A program made the position numbers and the translations under genes. A stretch of 64,000 bases of DNA from Chryseobacterium sp. OSA05B (GTDB taxonomy: Bacteria > Bacteroidota > Bacteroidia > Flavobacteriales > Weeksellaceae), in the NCBI RefSeq assembly GCF_019970065.1, contig NZ_JAHXYH010000002.1, positions 434,001 to 498,000 on the forward strand, written 5' to 3'. Below the pieces are notes generated by a model, which searched no databases, was not told the origin of the DNA, and saw nothing but the letters and a program-made list of their open reading frames with translations. Positions 45,573 through 54,171 of the stretch are shown here, in pieces. Each line of letters opens with the position of its first letter. Position 1 is the first letter of the stretch.

Positions 45573-45646
45573 TTTGTAACAAATTCTTTAAATTGCAGAC
45601 CAATACAAAGGAAATGATGACTAGTAAATTATAAATAGCAAAAAGC

Positions 45647-45681
45647 TGTAATCATTTATTACTCATCATTTATCATTTATA
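45647..45681 (+). repeat. 7-bp array (NNTNATC family) before lepB
   Basis: Five units TGTAATC, ATTTATT, ACTCATC, ATTTATC and ATTTATA in exact register end 26 bp before the lepB ATG. The last three units resemble the end of the arrays at 31203-31257 and 43216-43250. Confidence 0.75.
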
Positions 45682-45707
45682 TATTTAGAATAGGCACAGA
45701 AAAAACT

Positions 45708-47354
45708 ATGAATTATTTTTTAACTTATACAGTATATGTTCTCATTTTGTCTGTACTGATGGGGATTTCCACTTGGAAACTGTTCAAAAAAATGGGGCAC
45801 AGTCCCTTATTTGCATTTATACCTTTCTATAATTATTTCATTATTTTAAAGGAAACAGAGCATCCGAAATGGTGGGTAATCCTATCCTATCTGCCGATAG
45901 TAGGGCCTATTATGATGTCTGTTTTCCATGTTTATCTGATGAGAAAATTTGGAAAAACTCTTTTTCAGCAACAACTTCTTACGGTCATCCTTCCATTTAT
46001 TTATATGGCTACGGTAAACTATTCCAAAAATGTGGAAATAGAGGATGAAAATGCCAATGAACTGTTCATTACAGATGAAGAGAAAAGCGCAAAAAAGAAA
46101 GATACATTCATAGGATCCATTACTTTCGCAGTAGTTTTCGCAACCATTATCCACGTTTTTGTGACACAGCCATTTGGAATTCCTACAGGATCAATGGAAA
46201 GAACACTTCTTGTAGGTGATTTCCTTTTTGTGAACAAGTGGAGCTACGGTTACAGAATGCCAATGCGCCCTGTAGCAATACCATTCCTTCAGGGAACCAT
46301 TATGGATACGGGACAGAAAGGAAATCCAAAAGATGATCCGAAATCATATGTTGATGGAATAAAACTTCCATACACAAGAATTTTCCAGTTCGGAAAGCCA
46401 CAGAAAAATGATGTAGTGGTATTCAACTATCCTAGAGATTCCGTGCATACAGCGATCGACAGAAAAGATCCTTACGTTAAAAGATGTGTGGCTACGGCCG
46501 GGGATACCTTTGAAATGAGAGCCGGAAGACTTTTCGTCAACGGAAAACCTGAAATGGTGTTAGGTGATCAGGAAGTACAGCACAGATACATTGTGAATAC
46601 AGGAAGTCAATTGGATATTCCTGCATTATATAACACTTACGGATTCTTACCGGTACAGGAAATCCAGGGTGAGAAAGGATATATTTATGCTTTCCAGGGA
46701 CTGACAGACAAAACGGCCAAAGAAATCAAACAGCTTCCTCAGGTTATTGACATGAAAGAGGATATTACGCCAAAAGATGAAGCAGCAGTATATTACAGGG
46801 ACGAAGCCAAAACAAAAATAGATACCACACAATCTATCTTCCCGATCAACCAGCCTTGGAATCAGGATTGGTACGGACCGCTGAGAATTCCTAAAAAAGG
46901 AGATATTGTAGCCGTTAATAATGAAACGCTTCCGTTATACCAATGGATTATTTCTGACTACGAGCACAATAAGCTTGAAAAAAAGAACGGAAAAATTCTT
47001 ATCAACGGACAGGAAACAAACCGTTACACCATTCAGCAGGATTATTACATGATGGTGGGAGATAACAGAGACGCTTCACTGGATGCAAGATTCTTTGGTT
47101 TTGTTCCGGAAGAGAACATCGTAGGAAAGCCTATGTTTACGTGGATGAGCCTTCAGGGAGCATTCAAAGACAGCAGCTCTACGTATCAGGCTCCGTTCAA
47201 GATCCGTTGGGACAGAATGTTTAAGGCAACCAATACAGGAGAAGCCAACAAAACTTCATACTGGTGGGTGGCTGCTATTATTCTTTTATTATTCTTCGGA
47301 TGGGAATATTTCATGAAATTATTCGGAAAGAAGAAAAAGGAAGAAGAGATATAA
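45708..47354 (+). CDS. lepB: Signal peptidase I LepB
   Basis: LepB cleaves signal peptides of Sec-exported proteins at the periplasmic face. The 548-residue product is much longer than E. coli LepB (324). The first ~105 residues carry three to four hydrophobic segments, and another membrane segment lies at 135-153. The catalytic box PTGSMERTLLVGD gives Ser162, YVKRCVATAGD gives the general base Lys258, and GDNRDASLDARFFGFV is box E at 451-466. About 190 residues separate the Lys and box E regions. A final membrane segment (519-534) and a KKKKEEE tail follow. Long LepB variants of this kind are usual in Flavobacteriia. Confidence 0.95.
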   Translation: MNYFLTYTVYVLILSVLMGISTWKLFKKMGHSPLFAFIPFYNYFIILKETEHPKWWVILSYLPIVGPIMMSVFHVYLMRKFGKTLFQQQLLTVILPFIYMATVNYSKNVEIEDENANELFITDEEKSAKKKDTFIGSITFAVVFATIIHVFVTQPFGIPTGSMERTLLVGDFLFVNKWSYGYRMPMRPVAIPFLQGTIMDTGQKGNPKDDPKSYVDGIKLPYTRIFQFGKPQKNDVVVFNYPRDSVHTAIDRKDPYVKRCVATAGDTFEMRAGRLFVNGKPEMVLGDQEVQHRYIVNTGSQLDIPALYNTYGFLPVQEIQGEKGYIYAFQGLTDKTAKEIKQLPQVIDMKEDITPKDEAAVYYRDEAKTKIDTTQSIFPINQPWNQDWYGPLRIPKKGDIVAVNNETLPLYQWIISDYEHNKLEKKNGKILINGQETNRYTIQQDYYMMVGDNRDASLDARFFGFVPEENIVGKPMFTWMSLQGAFKDSSSTYQAPFKIRWDRMFKATNTGEANKTSYWWVAAIILLLFFGWEYFMKLFGKKKKEEEI

Positions 47355-47375
47355 TTTAATCTAAAACTTAAAGAT

Positions 47376-47409
47376 AAAATGAAGTATTTGAAAAAATACT
47401 TCATTTTTT
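47376..47409 (+). terminator. Terminator after lepB
   Basis: The perfect 14-bp stem AAAATGAAGTATTT / AAATACTTCATTTT on a 4-base loop ends in a T run. It stops 3 bp before the WbqC-family start codon, so wbqC expression would depend on read-through or another promoter. Confidence 0.85.
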
Positions 47410-47412
47410 AAT

Positions 47413-48039
47413 ATGATGAATATGACAAATGTATTATTGCCGGTATTTTATATGCCCCCGATTTCATGGTTTTCAGTGTTTTTGAATCCTGAAAACGAGA
47501 TTGTATTTGAACAGTTTGAAAATTTCCCCAAACAGACCTACAGAAACAGGACCAATATCTATGGGGCCAATGGAAAGCTTTCTTTAATAATTCCCATCAA
47601 TCATAACGGTAAAAGAGAGTTTAAAGATACGGAGATCTCCTACAGGGAAGACTGGAGAAATCTGCATTGGAAATCCATCAAAACTGCCTACCAGAGCTCG
47701 CCTTATTTTGAATATTACGAAGATAAATTCAGGAAAATATATGATCTGAAAGAGACATTTCTTCTGGATTTTAATCTGAAAGGATTGGAAATTATACAGC
47801 AGATCCTTAAAACAGAAAAGGCACAGTCTTTGAATGAAGAATATATTAAAAATCCTGAAAGTATTAATTTCAGAGAAAAATTCTCGGCCAAACATCCTTC
47901 TGAGTTTCAGATGGAAAAATACTACCAGACCTTCTCAGACAAATTAGGATTTTTAGAAGATTTGTCGGTTTTAGATCTTATTTGTAACAAAGGCCCTGAA
48001 TCTCTGACTTATATAAAAAATATTAAACAATCATATTAA
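47413..48039 (+). CDS. WbqC-family protein
   Basis: This 208-residue WbqC-like protein (PF08889-type) starts at PVFYMPPISWFSVFL and contains QTYRNRTNIYGANGKLSLIIPI, a signature of the family. WbqC proteins occur in O-antigen clusters, and some act in sugar or amino-acid transfer; the exact activity is not established. Alternative ATGs at 47416 and 47422 exist, and the start is uncertain by three codons. The lepB terminator directly upstream leaves almost no leader. The gene keeps the lepB-wbqC order typical of Flavobacteriia. Confidence 0.85.
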   Translation: MMNMTNVLLPVFYMPPISWFSVFLNPENEIVFEQFENFPKQTYRNRTNIYGANGKLSLIIPINHNGKREFKDTEISYREDWRNLHWKSIKTAYQSSPYFEYYEDKFRKIYDLKETFLLDFNLKGLEIIQQILKTEKAQSLNEEYIKNPESINFREKFSAKHPSEFQMEKYYQTFSDKLGFLEDLSVLDLICNKGPESLTYIKNIKQSY

Positions 48040-48044
48040 CATGA

Positions 48045-48086
48045 AATCGCCGTTATCAGGAAAATAATCCTGTCAAAATGGCGATT
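48045..48086. promoter_or_regulatory. Imperfect inverted repeat before the subtilase gene
   Basis: AATCGCC (48045-48051) pairs with GGCGATT (48080-48086), and inside it CAGG (48057-48060) pairs with CCTG (48069-48072). The unpaired spacers differ in length, and there is no T run. It may be an mRNA leader structure or operator for the gene at 48115. Confidence 0.3.
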
Positions 48087-48114
48087 ACATACGACTAAAA
48101 GTAAATATCAACAT

Positions 48115-49797
48115 ATGAAAAAGGTATTATTAGCAGCTGTTTTTCTGACAGGTTTTAGTTTCTCTTATGCGCAGGAAGCTCAGGCTAAAAGCGTTGATCC
48201 GAAAGAAGATAAAGATCTTATGACCTGGTATCATAAAGATTTTTCAACATCAAAAGTTTATGGTGTAAATACGGCAAACGCTTATAAATATTTAGAATCC
48301 AAAGGTCTTAAGCCTAAAACTGTTGTAGTAGGAGTTTTAGACAGTGGTGTTCAGGTAGATCACCCGGGTCTTGTGAAAAACGTGTGGTCAAATCCTAACG
48401 AAGTTCCGGGAAATGGAAAAGATGATGATGGAAACGGATATATAGATGATGTACACGGTTGGAACTTTATCGGAGGGAAAAACGGCGACATTGATATCGA
48501 TAATATGGAGGTAACAAGAGTAGTGGCTAAATATAAACCTGTTTTCGAGGGTGATGATTCTGCAAAAAACAAAGCAAACCAGGCAAAAATGCCGGAGGAA
48601 TTTGCGATGTACATGAAATCCAAAGAGCTTTTCAATAAAAAAAGTATTGAAGCAAAACAGAACCTTCAGACCTATACGATGATCAACAGTATCATCCCCA
48701 ATATGGTAAAATTATTGGGAGGTAAGCCTGTAACTGCTGAAACATTAGCAGGAATTAAACCTCCAACAGACCAGAAAGATGCTATTGCAATGCAGGTTCT
48801 CGGACAGGTTTCTCAAAGCCCTGAATTCAAAGGAAAATCTTCTGCAGATTTTGAAAAACTGATGAAAGAGCAGATGAAAGAAGCCATCGATCATTATGCA
48901 CCGCAGTCTAAGCAGTACGACCTGAGCTATGATCCTAGAAAAGAAATTGTAGGGGATAACTATGATGATTATTCTGAAAAAAGCTACGGAAACAATGACT
49001 ATGAAGGACCTGATGCAGAACATGGAACACACGTTGCAGGTATCATTGCAGGTCTTCCGCAAGGTAAAGAAATACAATACGGGGTAGCTTCTAAAGTAGC
49101 TAAGATCATGTCTGTAAGAACTGTTCCAAACGGAGACGAAAGAGATAAAGATGTAGCGAACGCGATCAGATATGCAGTAGATAACGGAGCTAAAGTGCTA
49201 AACATGAGTTTCGGAAAACCTGTTTCTCCTGGGAAAAATGTGGTTTGGGATGCTTTTAAATACGCTGAAGACAAAGGAGTTCTTTTGGTTAAAGCAGCTG
49301 GTAACGAAAATGAAGATGTAGCAGAGCACCTTGCTTTCCCTACAAACTTTAAAAACGTTACGGATGAGAAACCGTTTGTAACGAATGTATTGGTTGTAGG
49401 AGCCAGCACGAACAGAAATAATGAACTAAGAGCATCTTTCTCTAACTATAATAAGAAAATGGTTAACGTTTTCGCTCCAGGAGAAGAGATCTATTCTACA
49501 GTACCTAAAAACGAATATAAATATCTTCAGGGAACTTCTATGGCATCACCTGTAGTAGCAGGAGCAGCGGCCGTGTTATTGGCCTATATGCCAAATCTTA
49601 AGCCTGATCAGATTATTGAAGCACTTGTAAAAAGCAGCAACCTGAGCTCAGAGAACAAATTTCCTGAATATTCTCAGGCCGGAGGCGTTATAGATCTGCA
49701 GAAAGCAGCAGAGTATGCGTACACGAATTTCTACAACGGGAAAACTTCACCAACAAAGAAGCCTGCGAAATCCGTAAAAAAGGCTGTTAAAAAATAA
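48115..49797 (+). CDS. S8-family (subtilisin-like) serine peptidase
   Basis: This 560-residue exported protease has a signal peptide (to SFSYAQ) and the full S8 triad: Asp76 in VGVLDSGVQVDHPG, His303 in EHGTHVAGI and Ser475 in GTSMASPVVAGAAA. The spacing from Asp to His is about 226 residues because of a charged helical insertion (residues about 130-290); in classical subtilisins it is about 30. The N-terminal 40 residues hold only a short linker, so there is no normal inhibitor-type prodomain. The lysine-rich C-terminus (SPTKKPAKSVKKAVKK) carries no T9SS domain, suggesting a periplasmic location. Confidence 0.94.
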   Translation: MKKVLLAAVFLTGFSFSYAQEAQAKSVDPKEDKDLMTWYHKDFSTSKVYGVNTANAYKYLESKGLKPKTVVVGVLDSGVQVDHPGLVKNVWSNPNEVPGNGKDDDGNGYIDDVHGWNFIGGKNGDIDIDNMEVTRVVAKYKPVFEGDDSAKNKANQAKMPEEFAMYMKSKELFNKKSIEAKQNLQTYTMINSIIPNMVKLLGGKPVTAETLAGIKPPTDQKDAIAMQVLGQVSQSPEFKGKSSADFEKLMKEQMKEAIDHYAPQSKQYDLSYDPRKEIVGDNYDDYSEKSYGNNDYEGPDAEHGTHVAGIIAGLPQGKEIQYGVASKVAKIMSVRTVPNGDERDKDVANAIRYAVDNGAKVLNMSFGKPVSPGKNVVWDAFKYAEDKGVLLVKAAGNENEDVAEHLAFPTNFKNVTDEKPFVTNVLVVGASTNRNNELRASFSNYNKKMVNVFAPGEEIYSTVPKNEYKYLQGTSMASPVVAGAAAVLLAYMPNLKPDQIIEALVKSSNLSSENKFPEYSQAGGVIDLQKAAEYAYTNFYNGKTSPTKKPAKSVKKAVKK

Positions 49798-49830
49798 TAT
49801 ATCTCCCTGTATATAAGGAGAAACCATTTA

Positions 49831-49857
49831 AAGTCCGAAATTTTCGGACTTTTTTTG
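49831..49857 (+). terminator. Terminator after the subtilase gene
   Basis: AAGTCCGAAA / TTTTCGGACTT is a near-perfect palindrome followed by T6. It lies 34 bp after the stop codon. Confidence 0.9.
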
Positions 49858-49922
49858 TTTTTATTTTTCAATTTGGCACGGTTTTTTGTAACTTTATAAA
49901 TAACAAAATAATAAACAACAAA

Positions 49923-50414
49923 ATGAAAAAGTTACTACTTGCAGGGATGATTGGAACATCACTTTTTGCAGTGTCTTGTTCCTCAGTGAAAAAAGCAGAA
50001 ACATCACAAAACCAGAGAGTTGAGTATCTTAAATTAAAAGGCGACTGGCAGATTGTCAGCGTTGATTATGAAAAAGGATTCAAGATCAAGCCTTTTGACG
50101 AAGGTGCAGATGCTCAGTGTTTTGTAGGAAGTCATTGGAGATTAATTCCCAATAATTACACCGGTGCCTATACTTTAAATGGAGGTGGAGCTTGCCCAAG
50201 CATTACCCAGCCTATCAAATTTGAAGTAAAAGACGGCAATACTTTCATGTTCAAAAAAATCGCTGAGGGAACTAAAGCTAAGCAAAACCTTGCAGGATAT
50301 TCTTTAACGATTACCAACCAGTCTACAGATCAGTTTTCACTTGTACAAAGCGTTCCTTTCGATGGAAACACAGTACAGGTTGTTTACAATTTCCAGAGAA
50401 CAGGAATGAAATAA
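49923..50414 (+). CDS. Lipocalin-family lipoprotein
   Basis: This 163-residue lipoprotein (lipobox FAVSC, Cys19) has the start of a lipocalin-type barrel (LKLKGDWQIVSVDYEKGFKIKPF) and continues as alternating beta strands (CFVGSHWRLIPNNYTGAYTL, YSLTITNQSTDQFSLVQSV). Bacteroidota lipocalin-like lipoproteins of this kind bind small hydrophobic molecules or have unknown roles. The OmpA-like gene follows after 25 bp, so the two are probably one transcript of outer-membrane lipoproteins. Confidence 0.8.
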   Translation: MKKLLLAGMIGTSLFAVSCSSVKKAETSQNQRVEYLKLKGDWQIVSVDYEKGFKIKPFDEGADAQCFVGSHWRLIPNNYTGAYTLNGGGACPSITQPIKFEVKDGNTFMFKKIAEGTKAKQNLAGYSLTITNQSTDQFSLVQSVPFDGNTVQVVYNFQRTGMK

Positions 50415-50439
50415 TTTATCAACATAAAAGATCAAAAAA

Positions 50440-51129
50440 ATGAAATTTACTAAAACATATATAGGAGCCCTTTTCTTATCATCAGCATTATTATTAACCA
50501 GTTGTGAAGCTGTTCAGAATTCTAACCACCAGCAAAGAGGTACAGCAGTAGGTGTTGCATCAGGAGCTGTAATCGGAGGTATTTTAGGAAATAATGTAGG
50601 AAGTGGTAAAAACTCTGCTTTAGGAGCAGTATTGGGAGGTATTATCGGTGGTGTTGCAGGTAACGTTATCGGTAACAAGATGGATAAGCAGGCTAAGCAG
50701 ATTAAAGAAACTTTACCGGGAGCTGAAGTAGAAAGAGTAGGAGACGGTATTAAAATTACTATGAACGAAAGTATTGTAAACTTTGCGTTTGACTCTTCAA
50801 ACTTAACTTCTGTTGCTCAGACCAACCTTAACAAATTAGCTCAGGTTCTTGCTGATAACCCAGATACGAACATCAATATCTACGGTCATACAGACAGCAA
50901 AGGTGCAGATGCTTACAACCTGTCTCTTTCTCAGAGAAGAGCAGATGCTGTAAAAGTTTACTTATCTGGAAAAGGAATCGCTTCTGGAAGAATGATCACA
51001 AAAGGTGAAGGTGAATCTATGCCCGTAGCCAGCAATGATACTGAAGAAGGAAGAGCTAAAAACAGAAGAGTGGAATTTGCCATTACAGCTAATGAGAAAA
51101 TGATTAATGAAGCCAAGCAAGGGCAGTAA
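50440..51129 (+). CDS. OmpA-family lipoprotein with glycine zipper (YiaD-like)
   Basis: This 229-residue lipoprotein (lipobox LLTSC) has a glycine-zipper segment (GVASGAVIGGILGNNVGSG and GAVLGGIIGGVAGNVIGNK, about 33-80) followed by an OmpA C-terminal peptidoglycan-binding domain. That domain contains FAFDSSNLT, INIYGHTDSKGADAYNLSLS, RRADAVKVYL and GRAKNRRVEFAI, including the Asp and Arg that grip diaminopimelate. The order matches E. coli YiaD. It anchors the outer membrane to the wall. Confidence 0.93.
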   Translation: MKFTKTYIGALFLSSALLLTSCEAVQNSNHQQRGTAVGVASGAVIGGILGNNVGSGKNSALGAVLGGIIGGVAGNVIGNKMDKQAKQIKETLPGAEVERVGDGIKITMNESIVNFAFDSSNLTSVAQTNLNKLAQVLADNPDTNINIYGHTDSKGADAYNLSLSQRRADAVKVYLSGKGIASGRMITKGEGESMPVASNDTEEGRAKNRRVEFAITANEKMINEAKQGQ

Positions 51130-51160
51130 TTAATTTAATTATATAAATATTTTCGTAAAA

Positions 51161-51182
51161 GACCGCCCCGGCGGTTTTTTTT
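51161..51182 (+). terminator. Terminator after the OmpA-like gene
   Basis: ACCGCC / GGCGGT on a 2-base loop is followed by T8. It separates the lipoprotein pair from the DprE operon. Confidence 0.9.
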
Positions 51183-51212
51183 GTATTTTTATGCTATGAA
51201 TTTTGAATTTGC

Positions 51213-51220
51213 TATTTTTG
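51213..51220 (+). promoter_or_regulatory. Possible -7 element (TATTTTTG) for the DprE operon
   Basis: TATTTTTG matches TAnnTTTG and lies 17 bp before the ATG at 51238, in an intergenic space just past a terminator. The -33 box is not clear. Confidence 0.4.
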
Positions 51221-51237
51221 TAACTGAATTAACATAA

Positions 51238-52125
51238 ATGAAGAAATATCTTAAACTCCTCCGGGTGGAGCAGTGGGTAAAAAACCTGTTTGTTTTTGTT
51301 CCTCTGTTCTTTTCGGGAAACATTACAAATATAGATTTACTTAGCAAAAGTATCTTTGCGTTTATTATCTTTTCCCTTGCAGCAAGCGTAGTCTATATTC
51401 TTAATGATTATAACGATATAGAGGCAGACCGTAAACATCCTGAAAAAAGGAGAAGACCCCTCGCAAGCGGTGCTATTTCAAAACCAAAAGCTTTAAGCAT
51501 TCTTACAGGACTTATTATTGTTGATATAGCGCTGGTATTCGTTGCTCAGCTTTATTTTCAGGAAGCTTTATGGAAATTTGCAACGATCATCGGACTTTAT
51601 ATTGTGATCAATCTCGCCTATACCTTTAAACTGAAACACGTTCCGATCATTGATATTTTTATCATTGCTACAGGTTTTGTACTGAGAGTTTTAGCGGGTG
51701 GTTATATCACCGGAATAGGCATCTCGCAATGGGCGATCCTGTTGACTTTTGTACTGGCTCTCGTTTTAGCCATCGGAAAAAGAAGAGGAGAATTGATCAA
51801 TGCGCAGGTTTCAGGAAAGACAAGAAAAGCTCTGGACGGCTACAATGTTCAGTTTGCGGATATTGCCCTTTCTATTTCGGTTACGCTAGCTATCGTCTGC
51901 TATCTGATGTTTACACTTTCACCTGAGGTGCAGGGAAGATTTCATCAGAGGGTTTTCTACACCGTGATATTTGTAGTCTTTGCTTTTCTACGATATCTAC
52001 AGCAGACTTTGGTATACAACAGAACAGAATCTCCTACAAAAATTGTCTACAGAGACCGGTATATCCAGGTGACTTTAGTGCTTTGGGTAGCCGCATTTTT
52101 AATCCAGATTTATTTTAAAAAATGA
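51238..52125 (+). CDS. Decaprenyl-phosphate phosphoribosyltransferase-like UbiA protein
   Basis: This 295-residue UbiA-superfamily membrane enzyme has about eight hydrophobic segments. The first Asp-rich motif is LNDYNDIEADRKHPEKRRRP, closely similar to the NDxxDxxxDxxHPxKxxRP motif of mycobacterial DPPR synthase (Rv3806c), which transfers 5-phosphoribose from PRPP to decaprenyl phosphate. The second motif region reads VLALAIGKRRGELINAQ. KHP and KRRRP distinguish this group from ubiquinone-type prenyltransferases. It is the first gene of a four-gene overlapping operon with DprE1, DprE2 and a HAD phosphatase. The chain length of the polyprenyl acceptor is unknown here. Confidence 0.9.
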   Translation: MKKYLKLLRVEQWVKNLFVFVPLFFSGNITNIDLLSKSIFAFIIFSLAASVVYILNDYNDIEADRKHPEKRRRPLASGAISKPKALSILTGLIIVDIALVFVAQLYFQEALWKFATIIGLYIVINLAYTFKLKHVPIIDIFIIATGFVLRVLAGGYITGIGISQWAILLTFVLALVLAIGKRRGELINAQVSGKTRKALDGYNVQFADIALSISVTLAIVCYLMFTLSPEVQGRFHQRVFYTVIFVVFAFLRYLQQTLVYNRTESPTKIVYRDRYIQVTLVLWVAAFLIQIYFKK

Positions 52126-53441
52126 AGCCGAATTTCACACAAAAAGTTACTAACTGGGGAAATTTCCCGGTAGTGGAAAAAGAAATGAGATCTGAGGACA
52201 GCTTCAAAAGAATCAAGGAGTTCGTACTTAATCACAACGAAATTATTGCCAGAGGAAACGGAAGATGCTACGGCGACGCTTCCCTGGGAGAAACCATATT
52301 TTCTACCAAAAAATTAAATAAATTCATCAGTTTCGACCGTCTCAACGGGGTAATAGAATGTGAATCCGGAGTGCTGCTTTCAGATGTACTTGAAATTGCA
52401 GTTCCTCAGGGATATTTTCTGTATGTAACACCGGGAACAAAATTTATTTCCGTGGGAGGAGCCATTGCTTCAGATGTTCACGGGAAGAACCATCACGCGG
52501 AAGGTTGCTTTTCAGAATATGTGATCGAGTTTAAGCTAATGACCGAAAGAGGAGATATCATCACATGTTCCAGAGAAGAAAATTCGGATAAATTCTGGGC
52601 CACTATTGGTGGAATGGGACTTACCGGAATTATTCTTACCGTTAAATTTAAACTTAAAAATATAGAATCCGCCTACATTCGCCAGGAAAGCATTAAAGCA
52701 GAGAATCTGGATGAAATTTTCAGACTCTTTGAAGAAAGTGAAAACTGGACGTATACGGTAGCGTGGATAGACTGTCTTCAAAAAGGCAAGAATTTAGGAA
52801 GAAGTATTCTGATGAGAGGAGAACACGCCTTTCAGCATGAACTTCCCCAAAACCTGGCCAATCAGCCCTTAAGACTGAAGAAGAAATTTCAGCCTACGGT
52901 TCCGTTTTACTTTCCGGGTTTTGTTCTGAATGCACTGACTGTAAAAATATTCAATCTGCTGTATTATAAAAAGCAGACTAAGAAAGAAGTGAAGACTTTT
53001 ATAGACTACGAAACCTTTTTCTATCCGCTCGATGCCATCACCGATTGGAATAAAATTTATGGAAAATCAGGATTTATTCAATATCAGATGGTGATTCCGA
53101 AAGAAGCAGGAAAAGAAGGAATGAAACAGATCCTTGAAACCATTGCAGCAAGCGGAAACGGATCATTTTTAGCGGTTTTAAAGCTCTTCGGGAAAAACAA
53201 TCCAGAGGCTTACAATTCATTCCCTTTCGAAGGTTATACGCTGGCCCTTGACTTTAAGGTGAATTCAAAACTGAAAAAACTGGTAGAAAAATTAGATGAT
53301 ACCGTACAGCAATTCGGAGGTAGGATTTATCTTACGAAGGACAGCATGAGCAGGTCTTCACTCACGAATTACCTTAAAAATATTCAAAGTTCAAAATTTG
53401 TGTCTTTACAGCACAAAAGAATCATAAACAACAATTCATAA
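52122..53441 (+). CDS. dprE1: DprE1-like FAD-dependent decaprenylphosphoryl-ribose oxidase
   Basis: This 439-residue FAD-linked oxidase matches mycobacterial DprE1. It has NGRCYGDASLG in the PP-loop region and AIASDVHGKNHHAEGCF. KFWATIGGMGLTGII follows, then FLAVLKLFGKNNPEAYNSFP, the substrate-site loop. DprE1 oxidises C2' of polyprenyl-phospho-ribose to the 2'-keto intermediate, the first half of epimerisation to arabinose. The family uses non-covalent FAD. The gene overlaps the UbiA-like gene by 4 bp (ATGA) and the next gene by 1 bp. Confidence 0.92.
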   Translation: MKPNFTQKVTNWGNFPVVEKEMRSEDSFKRIKEFVLNHNEIIARGNGRCYGDASLGETIFSTKKLNKFISFDRLNGVIECESGVLLSDVLEIAVPQGYFLYVTPGTKFISVGGAIASDVHGKNHHAEGCFSEYVIEFKLMTERGDIITCSREENSDKFWATIGGMGLTGIILTVKFKLKNIESAYIRQESIKAENLDEIFRLFEESENWTYTVAWIDCLQKGKNLGRSILMRGEHAFQHELPQNLANQPLRLKKKFQPTVPFYFPGFVLNALTVKIFNLLYYKKQTKKEVKTFIDYETFFYPLDAITDWNKIYGKSGFIQYQMVIPKEAGKEGMKQILETIAASGNGSFLAVLKLFGKNNPEAYNSFPFEGYTLALDFKVNSKLKKLVEKLDDTVQQFGGRIYLTKDSMSRSSLTNYLKNIQSSKFVSLQHKRIINNNS

Positions 53442-54166
53442 TGATAGTTCTGGGAAGTACGTCTGAAGTGGCGCAGGCTTTTGTGGAAAAGGCTCTTCAG
53501 GAAGGAGAAAAGTTTGAAAAAATATACCTTTTCACTTCAAATAAAGAGACAACGGAAAGATTTGCGAGACACATTGATGTCAAATTTCTGCAGCAGTCTG
53601 AAGTGATCGAAATTGATTTGATGAAAGAAATTGATTACAATTCATTTGATCATGTCAGTTCAAATGTATTATTTTGTGCCGTGGGATATTTGGGAGACGG
53701 GACTGAGGAAGGTCTTTATGACAACAGGAATACAGACAGAATCATTACCATCAATTATTCAAAACTGATTCCTGTGATGAACTATTTTGCACAGAAGTTT
53801 GAAAGCAGAAGATCCGGAACCATTATAGGGCTCTCGTCGGTAGCCGGAGATCGCGGTAGACAGAGCAATTTTATCTATGGTAGCGCAAAAGCGGCTTTTA
53901 CGGCTTATCTTAGCGGTCTTAGAAATTATCTTTTTGAGAAAAAAGTACATGTTCTTACCGTCAAACCGGGCTTTATGGCGACGAAAATGACGGAAGGTCT
54001 GCCTTTAAATCCTAAATTGACTGCAACTCCCAAACAGGCAGCGGCATGCATTTATAAAGCATTCAAAAAGCAGAAAAATGTGGCATATGTTTTGCCGGTT
54101 TGGAGTGTTATTATGATGATTATCAGGAATATACCTGAATTTATATTCAAAAAATTAAAGCTTTAG
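53441..54166 (+). CDS. dprE2: DprE2-like SDR ketoreductase
   Basis: This 241-residue short-chain dehydrogenase starts IVLGSTSEVAQAFVEKAL, a Rossmann motif of the DprE2 type. The catalytic segment is GLSSVAGDRGRQSNFIYGSAKA, nearly the same as in mycobacterial DprE2 (SSVAGxRxRxxNFxYGSxKA), with Ser, Tyr and Lys in place. It would reduce the 2'-keto intermediate from DprE1 to polyprenyl-phospho-arabinose using NADH. Gene order DprE1-DprE2 and the TAATG overlap are conserved features. A short hydrophobic C-terminus (VWSVIMMIIRNIPEFIF) could hold it at the membrane. Confidence 0.9.
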   Translation: MIVLGSTSEVAQAFVEKALQEGEKFEKIYLFTSNKETTERFARHIDVKFLQQSEVIEIDLMKEIDYNSFDHVSSNVLFCAVGYLGDGTEEGLYDNRNTDRIITINYSKLIPVMNYFAQKFESRRSGTIIGLSSVAGDRGRQSNFIYGSAKAAFTAYLSGLRNYLFEKKVHVLTVKPGFMATKMTEGLPLNPKLTATPKQAAACIYKAFKKQKNVAYVLPVWSVIMMIIRNIPEFIFKKLKL

Positions 54167-54171
54167 TAAAC

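Noticed and set aside
49872-49890. TTTGGCACG-TTTTTTG before the lipocalin gene, resembling a sigma-54 promoter
   Set aside because: The distance from GG to the -12 element is off by one and the invariant GC is replaced by GT. No Bacteroidota-type spacing fits either.
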